Shown here in pieces: positions 25,071 to 32,138 of a stretch of DNA of 41,829 bases (its first letter is position 1; every line of letters begins with the position of its first letter). The translations under genes and the position numbers were made by a program. Under the pieces are notes generated by a model. The model had not been told where the DNA came from. It did no database searches and saw only the letters and a list, made by a program, of their open reading frames with translations. Location: positions 1-41,829 of the forward strand of contig CAMFLL010000016.1 of assembly GCA_945957405.1 (NCBI GenBank), read 5' to 3'. This DNA is from an uncultured Mycolicibacterium sp. (GTDB lineage: Bacteria > Actinomycetota > Actinomycetes > Mycobacteriales > Mycobacteriaceae).

Positions 25071-25673
25071 CTAGCTGCGTCGAGCGAATCGCGTGACCTG
25101 CTCGGCCATGGCGGCCAGCTGTGCGGCGACCTTCTCGTCCACTGCCTCGCCGTTGTCCCGGAACTGCGGGGTCGCGGAGTTGATCACGACGCCGAGCGGC
25201 GAGGGCCAGCCCCGCAGCGCATGCACAGTCGATCGCAGCGACGCCAATGTCGTGACGCCGGCCTGCCACCCGGCGGCTGTGACGATGCAGCCGACCGGGA
25301 TGTCGTGTAGGTAGGGCCGCTGGTCGTCGGCAAGTTCCTGCAGATAATCCAGCGCGTTCTTGAGCAGACCGGACACCCCGCCGTGGTATCCGGCGGCGGC
25401 GATCATCACGGCGTCGGCCCGGCGCACCGTGTCGATCAGGTGCCGCGCCTGCGGCGTCAGGTCCACCGCGCCAGGGTCGTACATCGGCAGCTCGAGTTCA
25501 CGAGCGGTGATGAGCCGCGTGTCCGCACCCGTTGCCTCCGCGTCGGCCAAGGCGGCGCGCAACGCCAGCTCCGAGGAGGAGTACGGGCGCAACGTGCCGC
25601 CGATGCCGACGACGAGAGGTCTGCTTTCCTGCTCGGTCCGCGCGGCGGCCTTTTCGGATGTCAGTTGTGGCAT
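25071..25673 (-). CDS. NAD(P)H-dependent FMN reductase
   Basis: A 200-residue flavodoxin-like reductase. VVGIGGTLRPYSSSELALRAAL binds the FMN phosphate. LPMYDPGAVD and MIAAAGYHGGVSGLLKNALDYL match SsuE/MsuE-type reductases. It supplies reduced FMN to a two-component monooxygenase, and such a monooxygenase lies just upstream in the same operon (gap of eight bases). The ATG at 25673 lacks a strong ribosome site, consistent with coupling. Confidence 0.88.
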   Translation of the reverse strand: MPQLTSEKAAARTEQESRPLVVGIGGTLRPYSSSELALRAALADAEATGADTRLITARELELPMYDPGAVDLTPQARHLIDTVRRADAVMIAAAGYHGGVSGLLKNALDYLQELADDQRPYLHDIPVGCIVTAAGWQAGVTTLASLRSTVHALRGWPSPLGVVINSATPQFRDNGEAVDEKVAAQLAAMAEQVTRFARRS

Positions 25674-25681
25674 CCGCGGCG

Positions 25682-27055
25682 CTACTTCATCGCCGGCACA
25701 GGCTGCGGGGCTGACAGGCCGAGGTTGCCGCGCAGGGTGGCGTGCTCGTAGTCCTCGTGGAACATGCCGCGACGCTGCAGCTCCGGCACCAGCATCTCGA
25801 CGATGTCGTGCAGGCCCTCCGGCAGCATGTCGATCATCATGATGAAACCGTCGCAGGCGCCGGCACTCACCCGCTCCTGCATCGCATCAGCCACGGTCTC
25901 GGCGGTCCCGATGATGTGCTGATGGTGGCCGGGTGCGCGGTACATGAGCTCGCGGACCGTCAGGTTCTCGGCGATCGCGAGGTCGATGATGCTCTGCCGC
26001 CAGCCGATACCGCCCTTGAACTCGCTGTCCGGCGGCAGCAGGTGCAGCGGCAGCGGCTTGTCCAGGTACTCTTCGACCACCGCACGGCTCAGCCCGGTGC
26101 GGCGGTGCATCTCAGACACCTTGCGCGACAACGGGAGTGCATCGTCCAGGGCCCGCTTCTTGGCTTCGGCCTCGGCGACGGTGCCACCCAGCACCACCGA
26201 TATCCCGGGCAGTACCTTGATGTCGTCGGGGTTGCGGCCGTAAGCGGCGGCCCGGCTGCGCATGTCGTCGCGGTATTCGCGGGCGCCCTCGGTGGTGTGC
26301 TGCGCGGTGAAGGCGACATCCGCGCACCGCGCTGCCTGGTCCCTGCCTTCCGGCGAGGAACCGGCGTGGAAGATGACCGGCCGGCCCTGCGCCGTGGCCG
26401 GGAAGGGCAGCGGCCCGCGCACCGAGAACTGCTTGCCGACGTAGTTGATCTCGCGGACCCGTTTCGGGTCGGCGAAGAAGCCGGCGGCCTTGTCACCGAC
26501 CAGGGCGCCCTCCTCCCAGCTGGCCCACAACTCGGTGACGATCTCGATGAACTCGTCGGCCCGGGCGTAACGCGCGGCGGCCTCGGGGTGAGTGTCCAGC
26601 CCACTGCCACCGAACATTTCGGCCGTCGCGTGGTTGGCCGTGGTCACCGAGTTCCAGCCGGTGCGGCCCTTGCTGAGGTTGTCCAGCGTGGCGAACCGGC
26701 GGGCCAGGTCATACGGCTGGTTGTAGGTGGTCGAGCCGGTGCCCACCAGTCCGATGTGCTCGGTCACGGCGGCCATGTACGACAGCACGGTAGCGGTATC
26801 CATTGCGCCGCAGGGGCTCTCGGTGCCGTTCTCGCCGGAGTGCTGATGCAGCGAGCCGTCGCGGTTCGTCATCTGCTCGGCCAGGAACAGGGCGTGCAGT
26901 TTGCCTTCCTCGCCAGTGCGGGCCAGGTCGACGTACAGCTCGGGGCGGATGTAGTCCGAGGCTTCGCCGCCACGCACCCGCCAGGCGGAGGTCTGCGTTC
27001 CGAGGCCGTGCATCAAGGCCGCGGCCAGGATGAGTTGCGGTGGGTTCTGGCCCAT
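25682..27055 (-). CDS. FMN-dependent LLM-class monooxygenase (NtaA/SnaA/DszA type)
   Basis: A 457-residue TIM-barrel flavin monooxygenase. The opening LILAAALMHGLGTQTSAWR, the LSKGRTGWNSVTTANHATA motif and RPVIFHAGSSPEGRDQAAR place it with the NtaA/SnaA/DszA group, which cleaves C-N or C-S bonds or oxidises sulfones and nitrilotriacetate-like compounds using FMNH2 from a partner reductase. The partner is the next gene. The ATG follows AGGGAGGAA. The leader of about 180 bases contains a strong palindrome. The actual substrate is unknown; desulfurisation or scavenging are options. Confidence 0.9.
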   Translation of the reverse strand: MGQNPPQLILAAALMHGLGTQTSAWRVRGGEASDYIRPELYVDLARTGEEGKLHALFLAEQMTNRDGSLHQHSGENGTESPCGAMDTATVLSYMAAVTEHIGLVGTGSTTYNQPYDLARRFATLDNLSKGRTGWNSVTTANHATAEMFGGSGLDTHPEAAARYARADEFIEIVTELWASWEEGALVGDKAAGFFADPKRVREINYVGKQFSVRGPLPFPATAQGRPVIFHAGSSPEGRDQAARCADVAFTAQHTTEGAREYRDDMRSRAAAYGRNPDDIKVLPGISVVLGGTVAEAEAKKRALDDALPLSRKVSEMHRRTGLSRAVVEEYLDKPLPLHLLPPDSEFKGGIGWRQSIIDLAIAENLTVRELMYRAPGHHQHIIGTAETVADAMQERVSAGACDGFIMMIDMLPEGLHDIVEMLVPELQRRGMFHEDYEHATLRGNLGLSAPQPVPAMK

Positions 27056-27216
27056 GATTTCTCTGTTCCTCCCTTTGCCCGCCTCTGCGGGTACGCGCGA
27101 TTGCCGGGTCCGCGCGGTGCGCGCCGGCTGACGGTTCTGGTTTCTGCGAGCCTGACAGGTCTCTGCAGAAAGCGTGTCACGGAGCTGAGTTCACGACAAT
27201 CGACTAATTCTTAGCC

Positions 27217-27241
27217 GAGGTATCAGCACTGCTAATACCTC
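27217..27241. promoter_or_regulatory. 25-base near-perfect palindrome upstream of the monooxygenase operon
   Basis: GAGGTAT at 27217-27223 and ATACCTC at 27235-27241 flank AGCA/TGCT arms. Only the central base and one symmetric pair break the symmetry. It lies about 160 bases upstream of the monooxygenase start and just past the DHBP-synthase-like stop. A half-site, GCTAATACCT, recurs at 28033-28042 upstream of that DHBP-synthase-like gene. This is a likely operator, perhaps for the LysR protein. Confidence 0.6.
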
Positions 27242-27254
27242 GACCAGACGTCGC

Positions 27255-28001
27255 TCACCTGCGGTGGGCCCGTCGGTGGAAGGCTCTGCCGAGAACTTCG
27301 GACCCGACGAACGAGAGTCCGAGCGAGCGCGCCAGCTGACCTGCCTCTGCGCGGTCCGCGAGTTCGCTTGGCCTGTCTACGGATATCAACGCGGTGAATG
27401 CCGCCGCAACGTGGCCGTCGGCGAGCCACGCCAACCGCAGGGCATCATCGGCATCGCTGGGTGACGGGCCCGCCGTGAGCTCGGCGCTGACCGGCACCAC
27501 GTGGCCGGGCCGTACGAAATCGGTCGATCTGGCCGCCGGATCGCCGAGTCGCCGGATGGTTTCCGCGCGGTCCACGGCTGAAATGCCGGTACCGATCCCC
27601 GACGCCGCGTCGACCGCGACATGTGCGTGCGGACACTTCGAGTCGAACTCGATTGGCATGGGCGGGATCTGGAGGGACCGCAACCGCTGGGCCGGCGTCG
27701 CCACGTACACCAGTCCCGAACCGTGCCGGATCAACGCCGCCGTGCCCGCGCTGTCTGACGATGCGGCCCCCAAGACCACGCTCGCCCGATCGGCATGACC
27801 CACGATGACGGGCTCACCGGCACGAAAGGCAACGAGCGCGTCGCGCAGGACGCGTGGCGACAGTGCGGTCCATCCGGGGGCGATCTCGTCGGGTTCGGTG
27901 AACATCATGGCAGTCACGGTGTCTCGCTTTCTCGAATCGACCTCGATGTGGATCTGATCGGTCGATGGAGAGAGCGTTTCACCGTGCGATGTGCTCGACA
28001 A
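27255..28001 (-). CDS. DHBP synthase (RibB)-like protein lacking catalytic acids
   Basis: A 248-residue protein with the backbone motifs of 3,4-dihydroxy-2-butanone 4-phosphate synthase: RHGSGLVYVA (residues 92-101), GTGISAVDRAETI (137-149) and DFVRPGHVVPV (161-171). The acidic catalytic loop, normally DEDRENEGD, reads GHADRASVVLG (68-78), and the GHTEA glutamate is replaced in GHVAA (196-200). It therefore probably does not make the riboflavin precursor. TTG at 28001 is chosen for AAGGAG upstream; GTG at 27914 is an alternative. It lies upstream of the FMN-dependent monooxygenase and reductase in the same direction, which suggests a flavin- or sugar-phosphate-related role (inference). Confidence 0.75.
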   Translation of the reverse strand: MSSTSHGETLSPSTDQIHIEVDSRKRDTVTAMMFTEPDEIAPGWTALSPRVLRDALVAFRAGEPVIVGHADRASVVLGAASSDSAGTAALIRHGSGLVYVATPAQRLRSLQIPPMPIEFDSKCPHAHVAVDAASGIGTGISAVDRAETIRRLGDPAARSTDFVRPGHVVPVSAELTAGPSPSDADDALRLAWLADGHVAAAFTALISVDRPSELADRAEAGQLARSLGLSFVGSEVLGRAFHRRAHRR

Positions 28002-28306
28002 GCGACAGCTCCTTACCGTTGGGAGTAGTCGCGCTAATACCTGGGCGCGGGGCCGCTGAAGTCCAAATTGACCTTGCTCTGGGTCCCTAGCAGGCTGGCA
28101 CCTTTCGTGCCTGCCAGCGCCCGCGTCGCACTGGTCGTGATCGCTGTCGTTGAGGCGGCTGGGCAGCGGACGCCCGCCCGTGGAACCTAGCTGGACGTTG
28201 CGATTGATGATGATCAGGCAAATAAAGTTTCGAACACCTATGCATCACACCGCGCTGCTGCTGTAGTGTGCCGCTGCACGTACAGCAACGGCACAGGGGA
28301 TGGGCA
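28002..28306. other. 305-base intergenic region at the left edge of the Hxs island
   Basis: No convincing gene. It contains the half-site GCTAATACCT (28033-28042) near the DHBP-synthase-like promoter. After about 28190 composition turns AT-richer (CAGGCAAATAAAGTTTCG). It must hold the rightward promoter of the Hxs genes, but I cannot assign a clear -35/-10 pair. AGGGGA at 28296-28301 is a ribosome site for the first micro-ORF. Confidence 0.5.
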
Positions 28307-28417
28307 GTGAAACAAGGGGTGGTGGGCACGATGACGCCCGCAGCTTGGTATCCGAATCCGACTGACGCTCCGAGGCAGCGTCCTCATCCCAATGACGTCG
28401 AATGGACGTCGCGATGA
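28307..28417 (+). CDS. Micro-ORF, 36 residues, DUF2510-like WYPNP motif
   Basis: GTG at 28307 with AGGGGA six bases upstream. The peptide ends PAAWYPNPTDAPRQRP then HPNDVEWTSR. A-W-Y-P-N-P, R-Q-R and a W-T about ten residues later match the core of the actinobacterial DUF2510 motif (GWYPDP…RYWDG…WT), although the WDG part is lost. An internal ATG at 28331 is an alternative start. The stop overlaps the next micro-ORF (ATGA at 28414-28417). It may be a real small protein, a translated leader or a remnant of a DUF2510 protein. Confidence 0.4.
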   Translation: MKQGVVGTMTPAAWYPNPTDAPRQRPHPNDVEWTSR

Positions 28418-28482
28418 CGCTCGTGGCGCTGATCGCTGAGACCGCGGGTTCCGGATTTATATGCAGGTGTGGAAATGCGTAA
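28414..28482 (+). CDS. Micro-ORF, 22 residues, coupled to hxsA
   Basis: ATG at 28414 (overlapping the preceding stop) to TAA at 28480-28482 encodes MTLVALIAETAGSGFICRCG-NA, hydrophobic with a CRC end. It runs eight bases past the hxsA ATG at 28475, so ribosomes terminating here could reinitiate on hxsA. The overlaps on both sides are suggestive, but an ORF this short could occur by chance. I do not recognise it. Confidence 0.25.
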   Translation: MTLVALIAETAGSGFICRCGNA

Positions 28483-29071
28483 GCCTGCCAAGGTGCTGAA
28501 CCTCGCTTCCGCTCTCGCCGCCCTTACGGCTCCCGCTCTCGCTCCGCTAATTGCGGACGCAAAAGACCTGGACGCCCAGGTCACGAAGGACGCACAGGAC
28601 GGGGTTCGGGCGGAGCCCGAAACCGATCTGCCTGGCGACCTGGAACTCATGAGCTTCACCGTGCACCAGGCCAGTGACGGCACGCTGTTCCCTCAGCATG
28701 GGTCTCACTCATCGCATGCATCTCATTCCTCGCACGCCTCGCACGCTTCTTCCAGCCCGGGCTTTGGTGTGCCGGATATGCCCTACGTGCCGTATGTGCC
28801 AGATCCGGTTTACCTGCCACCGGTCGCACCCCCGCCCGTGCTGCCGCCGCCCGCAGCGAGCACGTCACCCACGACCGCACCGCCCACTGGCTCCGATCCT
28901 GCCTACCTCGCCTGCACGCGAGCGGTGAATGGCTATGGCGTGAACGACATTGCGAGCGAACTTGGACAGGTTTACGGCATGTCAGCGAACGAGGCCGTGA
29001 GCATTGCCCAGCAGGCTTTGGCCTCGGTTCTCGCGGGTGGCCATTACTGCGATGCATACCTCGGCGGCTGA
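28475..29071 (+). CDS. hxsA: His-Xaa-Ser repeat peptide precursor HxsA
   Basis: A 198-residue precursor. A hydrophobic N-terminal leader (LASALAALTAPALAPLIA, residues 10-27) is followed by an acidic linker. Then come six uninterrupted His-X-Ser triplets, HGSHSSHASHSSHASHAS (residues 75-92), a Pro/Tyr/Val-rich spacer (PYVPYVPDPVYLPPV) and a C-terminal helical segment with Cys147 and Cys192. Tandem His-Xaa-Ser is the defining feature of HxsA, the substrate of paired radical SAM enzymes HxsB and HxsC, which follow along with HxsD. ATG 28475 is preferred over GTG 28469; AGGTG lies seven bases upstream. The nature of the modification is unknown to me. The His and Ser codons vary between repeats, so the pattern is kept at protein level. 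Confidence 0.85.
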   Translation: MRKPAKVLNLASALAALTAPALAPLIADAKDLDAQVTKDAQDGVRAEPETDLPGDLELMSFTVHQASDGTLFPQHGSHSSHASHSSHASHASSSPGFGVPDMPYVPYVPDPVYLPPVAPPPVLPPPAASTSPTTAPPTGSDPAYLACTRAVNGYGVNDIASELGQVYGMSANEAVSIAQQALASVLAGGHYCDAYLGG

Positions 29072-29074
29072 GCG

Positions 29075-29134
29075 ATGACGTTGAACTTCCCAGCGTCGAA
29101 GGCTGCCGAGTGGCATAACCGGCGACGCCCATGA
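29075..29134 (+). CDS. Micro-ORF, 19 residues, linking hxsA to hxsD
   Basis: ATG at 29075, three bases after the hxsA stop, encodes MTLNFPASKAAEWHNRRRP. Its TGA (29132-29134) overlaps the hxsD ATG (29131). It spans the whole gap between the two genes and would couple their translation. It is basic at the C-terminus. It may be only a ribosome-relay ORF; chance cannot be excluded. Confidence 0.3.
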   Translation: MTLNFPASKAAEWHNRRRP

Positions 29135-29436
29135 GTGACAGTCGAACATCTGACATTGTCGTTCGCTTCAACCCGTCGATGCAATCGCTCGGCGCGTTAC
29201 AGGAGGCTGCGTACCGCTTGATCGGCCAGGCCGCCTGTCACATTGATGAAGCCGATGGCCGCTATGTCTGCCAGCTGACACCGTCTCAGCCACAGCTCCA
29301 GGGCGACGACTTGCGCACCCATTTCCTGAACCTGGTAACAGACGAAAATCTCCGGGAGAAGGTCGGCAGGGACACTGACCGACTCCGTGACGTCATTGTC
29401 GCGTTGGCGTTCGGGTCTCTGGCCGGGGAGGAATAG
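29131..29436 (+). CDS. hxsD: His-Xaa-Ser system protein HxsD
   Basis: A 101-residue protein. The N-terminal strand DIVVRFNPSMQSLGALQEAAYRL, middle YVCQLTP, then HFLNLVTDENLREKVGRDTD and IVALAFGSLAGEE match the HxsD family, whose hallmark is an LLNDYxLRE-type motif (here LVTDENLRE) followed by an Ala-Phe segment. Its role is probably to bind the precursor and present it to the radical SAM pair, as small partner proteins do in other systems (inference). It lies 59 bases after hxsA, bridged by a micro-ORF, and five bases before hxsB. Confidence 0.85.
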   Translation: MSDSRTSDIVVRFNPSMQSLGALQEAAYRLIGQAACHIDEADGRYVCQLTPSQPQLQGDDLRTHFLNLVTDENLREKVGRDTDRLRDVIVALAFGSLAGEE

Positions 29437-29440
29437 GCCG

Positions 29441-30895
29441 ATGGCCGGCTTCTCTTCACCAGAAACATTCTGTCCAGACACATCCACGCTTCAACTGCTT
29501 CCCATCCGCTTTGAACGGCTTGGCACGGATCGTTTCCTTGTCGGCAACATGGTTGGCGACATGGCGGCGATGACGGAAACCGAACTCAACCGTCTTTGCG
29601 CGCTCGACCTCACGCCTGGAGACGGTCTCTACGAGCGCGCATTCGAGAAGCTTTTCGTAGGATCCATCGAACAACGTGCACAACAACAACTTTTGGCGCT
29701 TAGGTTGCGTAGCCGCCTGAGCTTTTTGCGCGCGGCTACGCCACTCCACCTGTTCGTCGTCACGCTACGGTGCGAGCATTCTTGTCCCTATTGCCAAGTG
29801 TCCCGCCAAAGTAAGGACCGCGTTCTTTACGACATGGACCGAGCCACCGCCTCGAGAGCGCTGGATATTGCTCTTTCAGCACCGGCTCCTCTGATCAAGA
29901 TTGAGTTTCAAGGCGGGGAGCCGCTCCTCAACTTCGAACTCATCCGGTGGATTGTCGTGACCGCGAAGGAGCGCGCGATCCCGCGCGGAAAGCAACTTCA
30001 GTTCGTAATCGCAACGAACCTGGCCCTGTTGGACGACGAGGTTCTTGACTTCTGCGCAGAACATGGGGTGCTGCTCAGTACGTCGTTAGACGGACCTCGC
30101 GACCTCCACAACAGGAATCGGCCACGCCGTGGCCAGAACAGCTATGAGCTCGCCGTAGCAGGGATCGCTCGGATCAAAGACCGTCTTGGTCCTGATCAGG
30201 TTGGCGCTTTGATGACGACCACCGCGGCGAGCCTCGACCGCGTTGAGGAGATCGTCGACGAGTACGTGCGGCAAGGGCTCGATGGCATTTTCCTTCGGCC
30301 GCTCTCTCCGTACGGCTTTGCCATGAAGACAAAGCAATTCCACAAATATGGTGCCCAAGCGTGGCTCCGATTCTGGAAGCGCGGACTTCGATACATCCTT
30401 GAGCTCAACAAGTCCGGCCGCCGCTTTCCTGAGTTCTATTCGGCCCTGATACTTCGACGTATGCTCAGCGACGAGCCCATTGGTTACGTTGATTTGAGGA
30501 GCCCGGCTGGAATTGGGCTCGGCGCCCTTGTCTACAACTATGACGGCACGGTGTTTGCCTCGGACGAGGCCCGGATGCTCGCGGAAATGGGAGACCGCAC
30601 CTTTCAACTCGGCAACGTGCGCGAGAATAGTTACCGAGACTTAGTGTTGTCCGACACCCTCGTCTCAGCGGTCGCGGAGTCGCTGACGCAAACGGCGCCC
30701 CAATGCTCAACGTGCGTCTTTGAACCCAACTGCGGCGCTGATCCCGTCTACCACCATGCGACCCAGAGCGACCTTCTTGGGATCAAACCGTTATCGGAGT
30801 TCTGCGAGCGACAGAAGGGTGTGATCTCACACCTCTTCGAGCTGCTGGAAAATTTCCCTGAGGACGCTGCGATTCTACGGAGCTGGGCGTCATGA
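29441..30895 (+). CDS. hxsB: Radical SAM peptide maturase HxsB
   Basis: A 484-residue radical SAM enzyme. The [4Fe-4S]/SAM motif is CEHSCPYC with C111, C115 and C118. The GGEP-type SAM-binding motif is FQGGEPLLNFELI, and LSTSLDGPRDLHNRNRP is typical of peptide-modifying SPASM-like enzymes. A C-terminal cysteine cluster (CSTCVFEPNCGADPVYHHATQ, then EFCERQ) should hold auxiliary clusters. About 100 residues precede the core, fitting a precursor-recognition region. The start is ATG at 29441, five bases after the hxsD stop. It overlaps hxsC by four bases. It probably modifies the His-X-Ser repeats together with HxsC. Codon use is AT-richer than in the flanking genes. Confidence 0.9.
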   Translation: MAGFSSPETFCPDTSTLQLLPIRFERLGTDRFLVGNMVGDMAAMTETELNRLCALDLTPGDGLYERAFEKLFVGSIEQRAQQQLLALRLRSRLSFLRAATPLHLFVVTLRCEHSCPYCQVSRQSKDRVLYDMDRATASRALDIALSAPAPLIKIEFQGGEPLLNFELIRWIVVTAKERAIPRGKQLQFVIATNLALLDDEVLDFCAEHGVLLSTSLDGPRDLHNRNRPRRGQNSYELAVAGIARIKDRLGPDQVGALMTTTAASLDRVEEIVDEYVRQGLDGIFLRPLSPYGFAMKTKQFHKYGAQAWLRFWKRGLRYILELNKSGRRFPEFYSALILRRMLSDEPIGYVDLRSPAGIGLGALVYNYDGTVFASDEARMLAEMGDRTFQLGNVRENSYRDLVLSDTLVSAVAESLTQTAPQCSTCVFEPNCGADPVYHHATQSDLLGIKPLSEFCERQKGVISHLFELLENFPEDAAILRSWAS

Positions 30896-32085
30896 AGCCA
30901 CTTGTACTTGTTGGACGTTCGCCGACGGCCGATATTGTCGGAGTGGGAACAGAGTGGCGGTCTATACGACTTCGGTCACCGGCCAATTTTCCTGTTGACG
31001 ATCGGGATGCGGCTCTGATTGCAGGACCCGACGATTGGGAGCTCGCGAACACGCACGGCTACCAACTCGCTGTCGGCCGCGGCACCCGGCCAGATGGTGT
31101 GTCGTTGAATTATGTCCGCCTTCCAGCAGAGTTCACCGAGCTGGGCGACGGCGACGTGTTGGGCATCCAACCCCGGTCCGGTCGCGTCCGAGTGCTCTAC
31201 CGCAGATCATCGAGACACAACTTTCTTCTCGTAACGGAGCGATGCAACAACTATTGCTTGATGTGTTCACAGCCGCCTAAGAAGGTCAATGACGGCTGGC
31301 TGATCGACCAGATCGCGGAGACTCTTCCTCTGATCGATCCAGCAACGCCCGCTATGACATTTACCGGCGGTGAGCCTCTTACCGAATGGCGCCGCTTCGT
31401 CGACCTCCTCGGGATGGCCCGAGACTTGTTGCCGAACACAGCGATACACGTGCTGACCAATGGTCGGGCCTTCGCATCTGCCGAGGTCGCAAACGCTTGG
31501 GCAGCAGTCCGTCACGGAAAGCTATCTGCAGGCATACCGATCTACGCGGCCGTTGATCACATCCATGACTACGTCGTCCAAGCGAAGGGCGCTTTCGACG
31601 AGACAGTCCTCGGGGTGCTGCGCATGAAGAATCTCGGTCAGCGAGTTGAACTACGTGTGGTGCTCCATGCCGTCACGGCACCCCGCCTACGTGAGACGTG
31701 CTCGTGGATCGCCCGGAATCTTCCGTTCGTCGACCACGTTGCGTTGATGGGCATGGAAAACACCGGCTTTGCGATCGCCAACGAGGCCACTCTGTGGATC
31801 GATCCCGTCGATTATCAAGAGGCATTGAAGGCGGGTGTTGAAGCGCTCTCGGTTGCAGGGGTGAACGTATCGGTCTACAACCTGCCCCTATGTGTACTTG
31901 ACCCAAGTATCCGTCCCTTTGCAGTGCAATCAATTTCAGATTGGAAGAATGCCTATGCGGAGGAGTGCGACGGCTGCTCAGCCAAACGCGAATGCGCGGG
32001 CTTCTTCTCGACGGGGCGGCCGAGATTCAGCCGCGGGATAGCCCCAATCGGGGTGATCCTGCCGAAAGACGGGAGTCCATCGTAA
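30892..32085 (+). CDS. hxsC: Radical SAM peptide maturase HxsC
   Basis: A 397-residue second radical SAM protein. The cluster motif is CNNYCLMC (C118, C122, C125), with TFTGGEPLTEWRRFVDLL and HVLTNGRAF following. The C-terminus has the family's ECDGCSAKRECAGFFSTG, a further Cys cluster, then a FSRGIAPI end. The roughly 110-residue N-terminal domain (VLVGRSPTADIVGV…VLYRRSSRHNFLL) is characteristic of HxsC. The ATG overlaps the hxsB stop (ATGA at 30892-30895), so the two enzymes are made in equal amounts and probably form a complex. The product chemistry is not deducible from sequence. Confidence 0.9.
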   Translation: MKPLVLVGRSPTADIVGVGTEWRSIRLRSPANFPVDDRDAALIAGPDDWELANTHGYQLAVGRGTRPDGVSLNYVRLPAEFTELGDGDVLGIQPRSGRVRVLYRRSSRHNFLLVTERCNNYCLMCSQPPKKVNDGWLIDQIAETLPLIDPATPAMTFTGGEPLTEWRRFVDLLGMARDLLPNTAIHVLTNGRAFASAEVANAWAAVRHGKLSAGIPIYAAVDHIHDYVVQAKGAFDETVLGVLRMKNLGQRVELRVVLHAVTAPRLRETCSWIARNLPFVDHVALMGMENTGFAIANEATLWIDPVDYQEALKAGVEALSVAGVNVSVYNLPLCVLDPSIRPFAVQSISDWKNAYAEECDGCSAKRECAGFFSTGRPRFSRGIAPIGVILPKDGSPS

Positions 32086-32138
32086 AAGTCGATGCGCAGC
32101 CGCGACATTCTCACCCCAACGAAAGCTCCTGCTGACTC

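Noticed and set aside
25742..27214. A 490-codon open frame on the plus strand opposite the LLM monooxygenase
   Set aside because: It is the antisense shadow of a well-conserved gene in high-GC DNA; its translation is Arg/Gly/Val/His-rich with no motif. Similar shadows at 3320-5005, 14447-16027 and 37272-38654 (plus) and 545-1890 (minus) were dropped for the same reason.
27056..27254. A sulfur-related (SAM-type) riboswitch in the leader of the LLM monooxygenase
   Set aside because: I looked for the conserved SAM-riboswitch cores and did not find them. The palindrome at 27217-27241 is better read as a protein-binding site.
28087..28329. An 80-codon minus-strand frame in the left border of the Hxs island
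   Set aside because: Composition is unlike a protein (Pro/Arg/Gln/Cys mix without motif), no ribosome site, and it overlaps the first micro-ORF and its ribosome site.
28697..28750. The His-X-Ser coding stretch as a DNA microsatellite
   Set aside because: The codons differ between units, so it is a protein repeat rather than a tandem DNA repeat.
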